Source of the DNA: Bacteroidales bacterium
GTDB lineage: Bacteria > Bacteroidota > Bacteroidia > Bacteroidales > Muribaculaceae
Reading direction: 5' to 3'
Assembly (NCBI GenBank): GCA_014800735.1
Contig: JAAVFP010000006.1
Span: forward strand, 13,989-73,000
Length of the DNA stretch: 59,012 nucleotides
Each line of letters opens with the position of its first letter. Position 1 is the first letter of the stretch. A program made the translations under genes and the position numbers. The notes beneath the pieces were generated by a model, which was not told the DNA's origin, searched no databases, and saw only the letters and a list, made by a program, of their open reading frames with translations. This document shows, piece after piece, positions 1 to 8,129 of the stretch.

Positions 1-333
1 GCAGGCAGGGAACTCCTGCCGCACCTGCTGCCCTATCTTCACTTTAAGCATGCCTATATAGCTGCCCAGGGCGCGCGGCAAATAGTCCTCGGCAAAGATT
101 GCGAAGTGGATATGGTCAGGCATGATGACATACTGGAGCACACGCAAATGGGGACACAAGGCACGGGTAGTGCGCAGGTGGCGCTCAATGATACGCCCCA
201 CGGGCAGCCGCTCAACCTCAACCGCTTCGGGAGGACCGACGAGCTTGGAAAAAACGGGCACTCCGGCGGCTTTGGTCATGGTGATATGATAAATGCAGCG
301 GGTGCGGTAGTCGTGGCGAGGGTCGCGAGGCAT
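1..333 (-). CDS. REP-associated (Y1-type) transposase, partial
   Basis: The reading frame is open from an ATG at 333 down to the window edge (111 codons), so the 3' end lies outside. The N-terminus begins MPRDPRHDYRT and carries HITMTKAAG. Near residue 73 is PDHIHF, the His-x-His pair of HUH single-strand transposases. This fits the small Y1/RAYT family, which nicks and rejoins hairpin-forming DNA with a catalytic tyrosine. The tyrosine region is mostly beyond the edge, so activity cannot be judged. Three short perfect hairpins lie just upstream (357-458), the arrangement expected for a REP-associated transposase beside its REP-like substrates. The family call is firm; intactness is unknown. 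Confidence 0.8.
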   Translation of the reverse strand, partial: MPRDPRHDYRTRCIYHITMTKAAGVPVFSKLVGPPEAVEVERLPVGRIIERHLRTTRALCPHLRVLQYVIMPDHIHFAIFAEDYLPRALGSYIGMLKVKIGQQVRQEFPAC

Positions 334-356
334 TTTTCTTTCCTTTCTTTTTTCAG

Positions 357-458
357 GGCTCGCAAGCGAGCCAACTTTGGACACATGGGTTTGTTGGTTG
401 GCGCTGCTTGCAGCGCCCGGAAGCGACACACCCGCAGGCCGGGGGGCCTGCGGGTGTG
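357..458. repeat. cluster of three hairpins beside the transposase (REP-like)
   Basis: Three perfect inverted repeats follow each other: 357-363/366-372 (7 bp, 2-nt loop), 401-407/410-416 (7 bp, 2-nt loop) and 427-440/445-458 (14 bp, G4 loop). A T-run follows the largest one on the plus strand (465-469). It could also work as a terminator for the minus-strand PpiD-like gene that ends at 487, although that direction has no T-run after the stem. The position beside a RAYT gene suggests REP-like DNA; this is inference. Confidence 0.5.
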
Positions 459-486
459 CGTGAGTTTTTGTTGTGCGGTTACCTGA

Positions 487-2586
487 TTATTCTACGGGCG
501 ACTGAACGAAGTTGAGCGAACGGTTGTCAACTTTGTCCTTGCCCAGAAGGAGGGGCAGGGGCGACTGACGACGGCTGAAGCCGAAGTTCTGCATGAAGCG
601 CTGGCCATATTCGGCAGCGTTGAAGGGACGGTTGTCGTTGTTGATGTCCTTTACTTCGAACACCAGGATGCCGCGGGTGCCTTCAACGGGACCTACGAGC
701 TGGCCCTTGTCGGCAGCTGCGATGGCGCCCTGAAGTGCGCTTTCGTTAACACCGAGGGTGAGGAGCGCGGGCGAAACGATGGTTACGTCGCCTTCCTGCA
801 CTTCGGTTTCCATGGCCTTGGCGTAGTCAGCCACACTGTTGCCCTTGCCGGCATATTCGGCGGCGAGCTTGGCGGCCTTCTTGGCGTTGAGGGCCTGGAG
901 GCGAATCTGGGGAGCGATGGCAGCCGAGGTGGCGGGCAGATAGTCGTTGTAGATGTCCTTCACGGCCACGGCGATGAGGTAGGTCTGCTTGTCGTCCTGC
1001 ATCATGGGCGATACCTGGCCTTTCTTGGCATCCATTGCCCACTTGACGAACTTGCGGCTTTCGGCAGCGTTGCCGATGCCAACGGAGGAGGCGCTAACCT
1101 GGTCGGTGAGCACGGAGTAGCCCTCGTCGGAGGCAGCGTCGGCGAAGTCAGCGGCCGAAGAGTGGTTGCTGACAAAAGTGCGGAGCTTGCCGGTGAGGTC
1201 GGTGAGGGTTTCGTTGGAGGGATCGACGGTGTACTCGATAGTGGCGATGTCGTAGTACTTAACCGGGGCGTGGCGGCGGTTCACCTTATATATAGTGGTG
1301 AGGGGCATGCCCTGGATGGTGTCGGTGAGAGCGAAAGCTGAGCCGATGGTGGCGTTCTCGAGGGCGGCCTTCACAGTGGGCTTGATGCCGTCGATTTCAA
1401 GAGCCGACCAGATGCTGTCCTGACCCTGGATGGTGACGCCGTTGGAAACGGAAGCGAAGCTTGCGCCGCCCTTGATCAGGTTGAGGATGCTGTCGGAGTT
1501 AACCTCGGGCATTGCCTGGAGCATGGACAGGTTGATGGAGTCGATGCCGGTGGTGATGTTGAGGATTTTAACGATGGTGTAGTCGTCGCCCTCGCGGGTG
1601 AGGAGCTCGGCATGGCCGGCCTCGTTCTCCTGGAGGATGGTGCGGAGCTGGGGATTGCGGAACTGAGCGGCAGTTGCCTTGGCGGGGGTCACGACGAAGC
1701 GGGTGTCGGTTGCCACGCCTTCGGTGCCGGGAGTTGCGTTGAGGGCCACGATGGCGTTCTCAACAGCCTGCTGACCGGCAACGCGGTCGGCCTGCGAGGG
1801 CTCGATGGGCACGAAGATGTACTGCACCTCGCGGGTTTCCTCGTCGATGCGGTAGTTCTGCTTGTGGTCGTTCCAGTAAGCCTTGATGTCGGCGTCGCTG
1901 AAGTCAACGGCGTCATCGGCCATACCGGCGATGCCCTTGGAGGCATAAGCGATGTGGCGGGTGGTGGCGTTGTCGTCGTAGAAAGCCTTGGCGTCAACGT
2001 TGCTGTAGGTAAACAGGCCAGTGATGAGGCTCATGAACTTCTGGTTCTTCATCTGCTCTTCGAGCTCTTTTTCCTGACCGGCCCAGATGCTGCGGAGCTG
2101 CTCGCCGGCTTCGGGACGGAGGCCATACTTGGCGGGGTTGTTCATAGCGTCGAACACGGCCGATGCGGAAGCCTCGGGGAGGCCGAGCTGCTGCGAGAGG
2201 TAAGCCACCATCTGAGCTGCTGCGGGCACCTGGTTGGCACCGGTCATAGCCTCGGTGAGTTCCTTATCGGTCACGGTGATGCCGAGACGCTCGTATTCGT
2301 TGTCAAGGAGGTTACGGGTGAGGAGGTCCTGGATTACACTCTGCGACAGGGCGTCGTTGCTGTACTCGCGGCCCTGGTTGCGGAGCTGCTCGCCGGCTTC
2401 GCTCATGCGGTTCTGGTAGTCCTGATATTCCACCTTCGCACCGGCGGCCTTGGCCACGGTGGTGGGCTGGCCGAAGTAGGTACGGCCGGAGGTCAGGAAG
2501 TCTCCGAGAATGAATGCAAGCAGAGCCACGATGATGATAATGAAGAGGAACTTCTGCCTGCTTCTGATTTTTTCTAAGGTTGCCAT
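487..2586 (-). CDS. ppiD: PpiD/SurA-type periplasmic peptidyl-prolyl isomerase chaperone
   Basis: The 699-aa product has the PpiD layout. A short cytoplasmic N-terminus (MATLEKIRSR) is followed by one strongly hydrophobic anchor at about residues 11-30, a SurA-like helical region to about residue 240, and parvulin-like segments. One of these, KWAMDAKKGQVSP near residues 530-545, matches the conserved W...G.VSP stretch of parvulin domains. PpiD proteins are anchored in the inner membrane and help newly exported outer-membrane and periplasmic proteins to fold. The start at 2586 is chosen because a TAnnTTTG promoter box lies at 2627-2634, inside the longer possible N-terminus. No partner gene adjoins it. 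Isomerase activity is not certain for either parvulin-like segment. Confidence 0.85.
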   Translation of the reverse strand: MATLEKIRSRQKFLFIIIIVALLAFILGDFLTSGRTYFGQPTTVAKAAGAKVEYQDYQNRMSEAGEQLRNQGREYSNDALSQSVIQDLLTRNLLDNEYERLGITVTDKELTEAMTGANQVPAAAQMVAYLSQQLGLPEASASAVFDAMNNPAKYGLRPEAGEQLRSIWAGQEKELEEQMKNQKFMSLITGLFTYSNVDAKAFYDDNATTRHIAYASKGIAGMADDAVDFSDADIKAYWNDHKQNYRIDEETREVQYIFVPIEPSQADRVAGQQAVENAIVALNATPGTEGVATDTRFVVTPAKATAAQFRNPQLRTILQENEAGHAELLTREGDDYTIVKILNITTGIDSINLSMLQAMPEVNSDSILNLIKGGASFASVSNGVTIQGQDSIWSALEIDGIKPTVKAALENATIGSAFALTDTIQGMPLTTIYKVNRRHAPVKYYDIATIEYTVDPSNETLTDLTGKLRTFVSNHSSAADFADAASDEGYSVLTDQVSASSVGIGNAAESRKFVKWAMDAKKGQVSPMMQDDKQTYLIAVAVKDIYNDYLPATSAAIAPQIRLQALNAKKAAKLAAEYAGKGNSVADYAKAMETEVQEGDVTIVSPALLTLGVNESALQGAIAAADKGQLVGPVEGTRGILVFEVKDINNDNRPFNAAEYGQRFMQNFGFSRRQSPLPLLLGKDKVDNRSLNFVQSPVE

Positions 2587-2626
2587 TGTATGATAAGTGG
2601 TTTTATTATTTCGGCTAAAAAACGCA

Positions 2627-2634
2627 CAAAGATA
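2627..2634 (-). promoter_or_regulatory. -7 promoter box of the ppiD-like gene
   Basis: On the minus strand this reads TATCTTTG, a full match to the Bacteroidota -7 consensus TAnnTTTG. It sits about 40 nt upstream of the ATG at 2586 and excludes the upstream in-frame start at 2649. Confidence 0.6.
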
Positions 2635-2730
2635 CGCTTTTTTTACCATATTTTCAAACCGTACCCTGAAAAATTCGGTCCACAGGCACCAAATGGGCTT
2701 ATTTACTGCAATTTTTGCGTGTAAAAATTA

Positions 2731-2769
2731 CAAAACCCGGCCTTTCCGCCGAAGTGGAAAGGCCGGGTT
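2731..2769 (-). terminator. rho-independent terminator of the 1,224-aa secreted protein gene
   Basis: A perfect 14-bp stem (2734-2747 with 2756-2769) closes an 8-nt loop. On the minus strand it is followed by TTTTG, 25 nt beyond the stop codon at 2794. Confidence 0.8.
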
Positions 2770-2793
2770 GAGAGTTGATTGATAGCGCGGCTA

Positions 2794-5700
2794 TCAGCGC
2801 ACGCTGAGCTTGTGGACTGTGCTGCCGGTGCGCACGATGTAGGCGCCCGGAGCCACGGCGATGGCATCGCGGCCGGTGCCGGTGCAGGCGCAGACGGTGC
2901 GTCCGTCGATGCCGTAGACTGCCACAGGCAGGCCCTCGGCGCCGATAATGTTGATGCAGCCTGCGGAGGCAAACACGCGCACTGCCGCGGCGGCCACGCC
3001 TTCAAGGCCGGTGAGCTCGGGAGTGGCGGCGTTGGAGAAGGCCGACTCGCCGCGGTTCACATAGAGGGCCGTGACGGTGTAGACGGGTTTGAGAGCCGTG
3101 TCGCACTCGTCGGCATAGGTGGTGGAGGCCACGGGAGCGTCGTTGATCTGCTTACCGTCGCGGTAGATGTTGTAGCCGCTCACGGCCAGGTCGTCCACCT
3201 GCTCGGCAGGAGTGAAGTTCACGTCGTCGATCATGGCCACGTACTCGTCGCGGCTGGTGTTGCGCAGGGCGAAGTAGCGGGCACCGGCGGGCAGCTCGGC
3301 ATAGTACTGGGTCCAGGTCCAGGGGATTTTCTCGAACTTGGCCACCGAGGTGAAGTCGGCCACATCCTTGCCGGTGGTCGAGTAGAGAACCTCAACGGTT
3401 TCGAAGCAGTCGGCCAGCATAGACTTGGCCCAGAAGGAGATGGTCTGTGCACCGCCGTAGAGCTCGGGCGAGATAGCCCAGTCGTCCACGCGCTGCTCGA
3501 TGTAGTCGGCAGTACCGTCGGTCACGGCCATGGAACCGATGTAGCGGTGGCCGGAGTGAGCCTCGTAGTAGTTGGGGTCGGAGAAATGCTCGGCCATGGG
3601 CGTCCAGGTGTCGTCCATCACGAACCACGACCACTGGGTGTTGGGCTGCGGGCCGGTGGCGGGAACGTTGAAGAAGTTGAAGCCGTAGATGTATTTCCGG
3701 TCGGCATCCACCATTGTCCAGCCTTCGACCTTCGAAGTCCACGAAGCGGCACCCTCGAAGCCCTCGGTGATGTCGTCAGCATAGTCGGCGGTGAGGTCGG
3801 GCTGGCTCCACTGCAGGGTGATGGCCTTGGTGTTGCCCTCGGCATAGGTGGCGGTGAGGTCGGTCACGGCGGGATAGTTGGGGAAGATGGTGATTACGGG
3901 CAGGATGGCCGACTCGTTGTTGGCCGGGTCGCCGTCGGCCTCGTAGGTGAGCACCACCTGGTAGTCCACACTCTCGGGCGAAGCCACGGAGTGCAGCTGG
4001 CTGAAGGTGTGGCTGAAGCGGAGGTCGGACTCTATGTTCTTGAACGTCTTGCTGTCAATCACCTCGGTGTCGCGCAGGAGTTCCAGGGTGAACTCGGGCA
4101 CATCGCCCAGGCCCAGGTTGGCCAGCTGCACGGCTACAGGGGCGGTGTTGCCGGCCTTGACACGTGCGGGCACGTTGACGGCAGTAATCGCAAGGTCCTT
4201 CTGCTTGCGGTCCATCACCTTGAAGTTGTCGATGTGCATCCACTGGAAGCGGTCGGTGGTGCCGATGAGGTTCACCTGAATCTGCTGGCCCAGATAGTCG
4301 GTGAGAGGCACTTCCACGCGGTGCCAGCCCTCGGTGCCGAAGTCGCTCAGGGTGACGGTCTTGACGGATTCAAAGCGGGCGTAGCGGCCAATCTGCACCT
4401 CGATGGTGTTGTGGTTGGCAATCTCGGGGGTGAAGTAGTTGTAGACGTAGAAGGTGAGCACGGGGTTGGTGGCATCGGCAAGGTCGATGATACCGGTGCG
4501 GAAGTAGGCCCAGCTGCCGATGTACTGCGAGAACATGGCCAGCAGGCCGTTGTCATCGTCCTGCGACTGCACTTCCTCGAAGGTGGTATCGGAAGCGTTG
4601 TCCCAGTAGGCAAAGGCATCGCTGCCGCCCATCATCGATAGGTAGTTCATCTTGAGGTCGGCGAAGGAATCCTCGTAGGGGAGCTCGTAGGCTTCGCCCA
4701 GACCCACGAATTCGGTGAGCACGCCCTTGGTGTTCTCGCCGCCGGCGGTTTCGGCCGTTACGCCGAACTGCATGAACATCTGGGGTTGCTCGTCGGTGGG
4801 ATACATAATCTGGAACTTGGCGCTTGTGCCGGTGAGGCCCTCCAGAATCTTCATGTCAGTGCCGGTTACGTTGGTGTAGATGCAGTAGGTCACGAGCGAT
4901 TCATCCATCGGAGTGCCATCGATAAATGTGGTGACGGGCTTCCACTCCACAATCACCTCGCCGGGCACGTCGGTGCTGTAGGCGTAGGCCTCGGTGACGG
5001 CGGCGGGCAGGTTGACACCTGCGAAGCCGGACGCCAGCGCATCCACGCCGCGACCGGTGGCGTTGGCGGCGCTGGCGGTGTAGGTGTGGCTACCCTCGCC
5101 CGCTTCCTCGTCGGTGAAGCTCACGGTCTGGCCGGGAGTGGGGTTGGGAGTGCTGTGAATCAGGGCGCCGTCGCGGTAAACGTCGAGCGAGGTCAGGGCC
5201 ACCAGGTCGTTGCCGGCAAGGTCCTTGAGCGGAGCGGTGAGGGTGATATCCACAGTGCGGGCACCATCAGCAGCTGACACTGCCGAGAAAGCCGTAGGAG
5301 CTGCGGGAGCGGTGGGCTCGTAGGCCGCGCTCACGCTCAGGTTGGTTGCGAACAGCCACCAGTTGCCGGCTTCGGTGATTGAGTGGATACCCAGATATTT
5401 GTTGCCCGAGCCCTGGGGAGCGGCCAGGCCGCGGAAGGTGGTCAGGGGTTCGGTGCGCACCTCGTTGGGAGCGATGATGCGGGTGGTCATGGCCTCAGGG
5501 GTGGGGGCGTCGCCCATCATCACCTCGAATTTGCCGGGATAGTCGGGGCTGTACACACGGCCGTCAATGGACACCATATAGAACTTGCCGGCCTCCATGG
5601 CCATGGCAGGCGACATGAGCCAGTCGTCGGCATCGCGGTCGTCGCTGGCCTGCGAGCGCACCTCGCCGTAGTAAAAGTCCCATGTGCAGCCGTCGTTGTT

Positions 5701-6468
5701 GCTGTCGATGATGGTGAAATAGTCCATGTCGGATTTCTCCTCGAAGGTCATCAGATAGGGCAACGAAGCTGCGCCGCTGACAATTGTGGCCGAGAGGCCT
5801 TCGGCCGAGGGGGTGTCGTTGCAGATGGCGGTCACGCCGTAGGAATAAGCGGCCAGGGCGGTGCCCAGTTCGGAGTCGGTGGCCGAGGTAGCGGCGGTGG
5901 CTTCCTCAATCACTTTGCCATCAGGGTAGCGCACCACGCGGTAGGTCACGGCATCCGCCAGCGCCTTGCCGCCGTCGGTGGTGGTGATGGCATCCCATGT
6001 AATTTCAGCGGATGTGCCTGCGAGCCTGGCTGTCACCTCGGGGGTGGCGGGAGCCGCATAGCCCACACCTTTGCGCACGGTCACAGAGGGACCGTTGCCG
6101 GCCTCGTTGCTGAGGGTCACGGTGAAGTCATAGAACCCGACGGCGCTCATGGTCACGTCCACCATCTTGTAGACACCGGTGTACACCTTACCGGAGTCCA
6201 GGGTCTTGCCGTCGGCTGCAATAATATAATTAATGTTGCCGCTGAGGTCGTCATCGCCATAAGTTTTATTGGGAGCGGTGAAGCAAATCTGACCGCTCAG
6301 GGAGCCGGGAGCAAATTCGGCTGTCACATCGCGGGCTGCAGCCGGCGCATCGGGGCTGACTGTCGCTCCGGCCTTGTGGATGCCCGAGGCCGGGAGGGCT
6401 GCACACTCAAATGCCGGCGCCAGAGCACACGCACAGCACAGGAGAGAGGCAAAAAATACTTTATTCAT
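2794..6468 (-). CDS. large secreted multidomain protein: choice-of-anchor J, FN3-like and C-terminal sorting-like tail
   Basis: The product has 1,224 aa, with a signal peptide of about 22 residues (MNKVFFASLLCCACAL). Three jelly-roll-like choice-of-anchor J (cleaved-adhesin type) modules lie at about 236-370, 593-755 and 898-1095, recognised by Y..FE..DMDYFTIID, DDWLMSP, DDWAISP and ISFWAKS. FN3-like stretches separate them, with a CARDB-like segment at about 754-850. The last 60 residues (VYGIDGRTV ... GAYIVRTGS ... KLSVR) resemble type IX secretion C-terminal domains. It is probably exported to the surface or released; the ligand or substrate is unknown. It is a paralogue of the 47852-52348 gene with the same module order. 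A promoter box lies at 6502-6509 and a strong terminator at 2731-2769, so it is probably monocistronic. Confidence 0.75.
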   Translation of the reverse strand: MNKVFFASLLCCACALAPAFECAALPASGIHKAGATVSPDAPAAARDVTAEFAPGSLSGQICFTAPNKTYGDDDLSGNINYIIAADGKTLDSGKVYTGVYKMVDVTMSAVGFYDFTVTLSNEAGNGPSVTVRKGVGYAAPATPEVTARLAGTSAEITWDAITTTDGGKALADAVTYRVVRYPDGKVIEEATAATSATDSELGTALAAYSYGVTAICNDTPSAEGLSATIVSGAASLPYLMTFEEKSDMDYFTIIDSNNDGCTWDFYYGEVRSQASDDRDADDWLMSPAMAMEAGKFYMVSIDGRVYSPDYPGKFEVMMGDAPTPEAMTTRIIAPNEVRTEPLTTFRGLAAPQGSGNKYLGIHSITEAGNWWLFATNLSVSAAYEPTAPAAPTAFSAVSAADGARTVDITLTAPLKDLAGNDLVALTSLDVYRDGALIHSTPNPTPGQTVSFTDEEAGEGSHTYTASAANATGRGVDALASGFAGVNLPAAVTEAYAYSTDVPGEVIVEWKPVTTFIDGTPMDESLVTYCIYTNVTGTDMKILEGLTGTSAKFQIMYPTDEQPQMFMQFGVTAETAGGENTKGVLTEFVGLGEAYELPYEDSFADLKMNYLSMMGGSDAFAYWDNASDTTFEEVQSQDDDNGLLAMFSQYIGSWAYFRTGIIDLADATNPVLTFYVYNYFTPEIANHNTIEVQIGRYARFESVKTVTLSDFGTEGWHRVEVPLTDYLGQQIQVNLIGTTDRFQWMHIDNFKVMDRKQKDLAITAVNVPARVKAGNTAPVAVQLANLGLGDVPEFTLELLRDTEVIDSKTFKNIESDLRFSHTFSQLHSVASPESVDYQVVLTYEADGDPANNESAILPVITIFPNYPAVTDLTATYAEGNTKAITLQWSQPDLTADYADDITEGFEGAASWTSKVEGWTMVDADRKYIYGFNFFNVPATGPQPNTQWSWFVMDDTWTPMAEHFSDPNYYEAHSGHRYIGSMAVTDGTADYIEQRVDDWAISPELYGGAQTISFWAKSMLADCFETVEVLYSTTGKDVADFTSVAKFEKIPWTWTQYYAELPAGARYFALRNTSRDEYVAMIDDVNFTPAEQVDDLAVSGYNIYRDGKQINDAPVASTTYADECDTALKPVYTVTALYVNRGESAFSNAATPELTGLEGVAAAAVRVFASAGCINIIGAEGLPVAVYGIDGRTVCACTGTGRDAIAVAPGAYIVRTGSTVHKLSVR

Positions 6469-6501
6469 GAAGTTGTGATAAGAAAAATTTTAATTCTGAC
6501 G

Positions 6502-6509
6502 CAAATATA
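6502..6509 (-). promoter_or_regulatory. -7 promoter box of the 1,224-aa secreted protein gene
   Basis: The minus strand reads TATATTTG (consensus TAnnTTTG), 33 nt upstream of the ATG at 6468. The gene therefore does not depend on the separate cassette at 6655-6759. Confidence 0.6.
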
Positions 6510-6654
6510 CACAATTTAGCTGAATTTTCAACCATCACAGCCAGTGTTTCTATTTTTATATCCTGGGCATCCCCGCGGTGTATTAGATTTTTGACAATAT
6601 GAAATAGAATCGGGGAATAATTGTAACGAAAACGAAACAAAAATCGCAAAAATT

Positions 6655-6685
6655 AAAAAAAGAGACGTTTCACAACGTCTCTTTT
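6655..6685. terminator. bidirectional rho-independent terminator
   Basis: A 9-bp perfect stem (6661-6669/6674-6682, loop TCAC) is flanked by six A residues on the left and TTTT on the right. It can therefore end transcription in both directions between two divergent gene groups. Confidence 0.75.
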
Positions 6686-6735
6686 CCTAAACCTTTATCT
6701 TTATCTAATACTATGAAAAACACTCTGCAAAGGTA
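6655..6735 (-). ncRNA. candidate small RNA: promoter-to-terminator cassette of about 65-70 nt
   Basis: On the minus strand a -7 box TACCTTTG (6735-6728), with CTTG 20 nt upstream (6759-6756), would start transcription near 6722. About 40 nt later comes a perfect 9-bp hairpin (6682-6674 with 6669-6661) followed by a run of T residues at 6660-6655. No ORF lies between. This is a complete unit for a short noncoding transcript. The downstream secreted-protein gene has its own promoter, so a terminated leader is less likely. It has not been matched to a named RNA family. Confidence 0.45.
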
Positions 6736-6805
6736 GGACAAATTTTTTCACAAATCAAGCCCTGAAGCCCTCCAGAGGCCGTTTTGAGTTACAAATTAAC
6801 ACGGT

Positions 6806-6841
6806 TTAACATAATATGGGGGGGGTACTAACGTATGTTAA
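6806..6841. other. inverted repeat enclosing a run of eight G residues
   Basis: TTAACAT (6806-6812) is repeated inverted as ATGTTAA (6835-6841). An uninterrupted G8 run (6818-6825) lies between the arms. It sits about 60-90 nt upstream of the mechanosensitive channel promoter. Such a run can slip in length or form unusual structure. No function can be read from it directly. Confidence 0.4.
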
Positions 6842-6897
6842 CTTTTGAAACTTCTCCAAAATTACAGCCAGCTCTCTTAGAAAAGCTAATTTTTTGC

Positions 6898-6905
6898 TAA
6901 TTTTG
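6898..6905 (+). promoter_or_regulatory. -7 promoter box of the MscS-type channel gene
   Basis: TAATTTTG matches TAnnTTTG and lies 18 nt before the chosen ATG at 6924. The in-frame TTG at 6894 would precede this box and is rejected as start. Confidence 0.55.
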
Positions 6906-6923
6906 CAGTATCATATTACTTCT

Positions 6924-8099
6924 ATGTTTACCACAATACGCGAATTTTTAATTGCAAATATCCACGGCGCCTATTCAGCCACGGTTATAACCGGCATAAT
7001 TCTTGCCGGCATCCTTATTTCGGCCATTGTAGTCTACTATGCTCTCAATTATTTGCTGCGCGGGCTCGAGGCGCTGGTGTTCCGCACGCCCACGGATTGG
7101 GACGACGACCTCATCAACTCGCGCTTCCTCAAGGCCGTGGCCCAGCTTGCACCGGCCATCTGCGTGCGCTGGATGCTCCTCGGGTTCTTCGGCGACAGTG
7201 CCGACTCCATCCGCTGGCTCAGCATAATCACATCTATATATATACTTGTGGCCGCGGTGCGGATTATCACCATCTTCATCGATAACCTCTACCAGTCCAT
7301 GGCGCGGCGCCCCAAGCTCAAGGCCTACGCTGTGAAGGGCATTTTCCAGATGCTCAAGCTGATAATGATAGCCTTAGGCGTGATTGTGTGCATCAGCGTG
7401 CTGATAGGCCGCTCGCCGGTGGCAATCCTCACGGCTCTGGGTGCATCGGCCGCGGTGCTGTCGTTGGTGTTCAAGGACACTATCCTGGGATTGGTGGCAT
7501 CCATTCAGCTGTCGGCCAACAAGATGCTGCAGCGCGGCGACTGGATTACGCTCGACAAGAGCGGTGTGAACGGCGAGGTTATCGACGTGACCCTGACCAC
7601 CGTGAAAGTTCGCAACTGGGACAACTCGGTGTCCACCATTCCGCCCTACTCGCTCATCACCGACTCCTTCCGCAACTTCCAGCCCATGAAGCAGGCCGAC
7701 GCTCGCCGGGTGTGCCGCGCGGTGTATATCGATGTCAACACCGTGCGCTACTGCACCGCCGAGGAGCTTGCCGACCTGCGTGAGCGCGGCTGGCTGGACG
7801 GCATCGAGGTGGCCGAAGCCGGCCGCATGGTCAATCTGCAGCTGTTCCGCCGCTATCTTGAGAACTACCTGGCCGCTCACCCGCACGTGCGCAAGGATTG
7901 TATGTACATGGTGCGCCAGCTTGAGCCCACTCCGTCGGGGCTGCCGGTGGAGCTATATTTCTTCAGCGCCATCACCGAGTGGAAAACCTTTGAGCACATC
8001 CAGGCCGAGGTGTTCGACCACGTGTATGCCATGGTGCAGCTGTTCGGGCTGCGCATATTCCAGACTCCCGCCGGTACCGACCTGGCCCGCGTGCGCTGA
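6924..8099 (+). CDS. MscS-family (YbdG-like) mechanosensitive ion channel
   Basis: The 391-aa product has an N-terminal membrane region of several hydrophobic helices (about residues 15-45, 75-115 and 135-165). The pore-lining segment GASAAVLSLVFKDTILG lies near residue 180. The MscS beta domain follows, with RGDWI, NGEVIDVTLTTVKVRNWDN and IPPYSLITDSFRNF. The last two fit the YbdG/MscM-like branch better than classical MscS. Such channels sit in the inner membrane and release solutes on hypo-osmotic shock. The cytoplasmic C-terminus is longer than in MscS, as in YbdG relatives. It ends 30 nt before the YfhO-type gene, which has its own promoter box. Confidence 0.88.
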   Translation: MFTTIREFLIANIHGAYSATVITGIILAGILISAIVVYYALNYLLRGLEALVFRTPTDWDDDLINSRFLKAVAQLAPAICVRWMLLGFFGDSADSIRWLSIITSIYILVAAVRIITIFIDNLYQSMARRPKLKAYAVKGIFQMLKLIMIALGVIVCISVLIGRSPVAILTALGASAAVLSLVFKDTILGLVASIQLSANKMLQRGDWITLDKSGVNGEVIDVTLTTVKVRNWDNSVSTIPPYSLITDSFRNFQPMKQADARRVCRAVYIDVNTVRYCTAEELADLRERGWLDGIEVAEAGRMVNLQLFRRYLENYLAAHPHVRKDCMYMVRQLEPTPSGLPVELYFFSAITEWKTFEHIQAEVFDHVYAMVQLFGLRIFQTPAGTDLARVR

Positions 8100-8116
8100 A
8101 TTTCAGAATTTTTAGC

Positions 8117-8124
8117 TAACTTTG
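8117..8124 (+). promoter_or_regulatory. -7 promoter box very close to the yfhO-type start
   Basis: TAACTTTG matches TAnnTTTG and ends only 5 nt before the ATG at 8130. Transcription would then begin at or next to the start codon, giving a leaderless or nearly leaderless mRNA. Confidence 0.5.
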
Positions 8125-8129
8125 TCCGC

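Noticed and set aside
106-486. 126-codon plus-strand frame at the left edge
   Set aside because: It is antisense to the Y1 transposase, which has the HUH motif, and runs through the hairpin cluster.
2587-2649. 21-residue N-terminal extension of the PpiD-like protein
   Set aside because: The promoter box at 2627-2634 lies within it, and the family starts at MATLEKIRSR.
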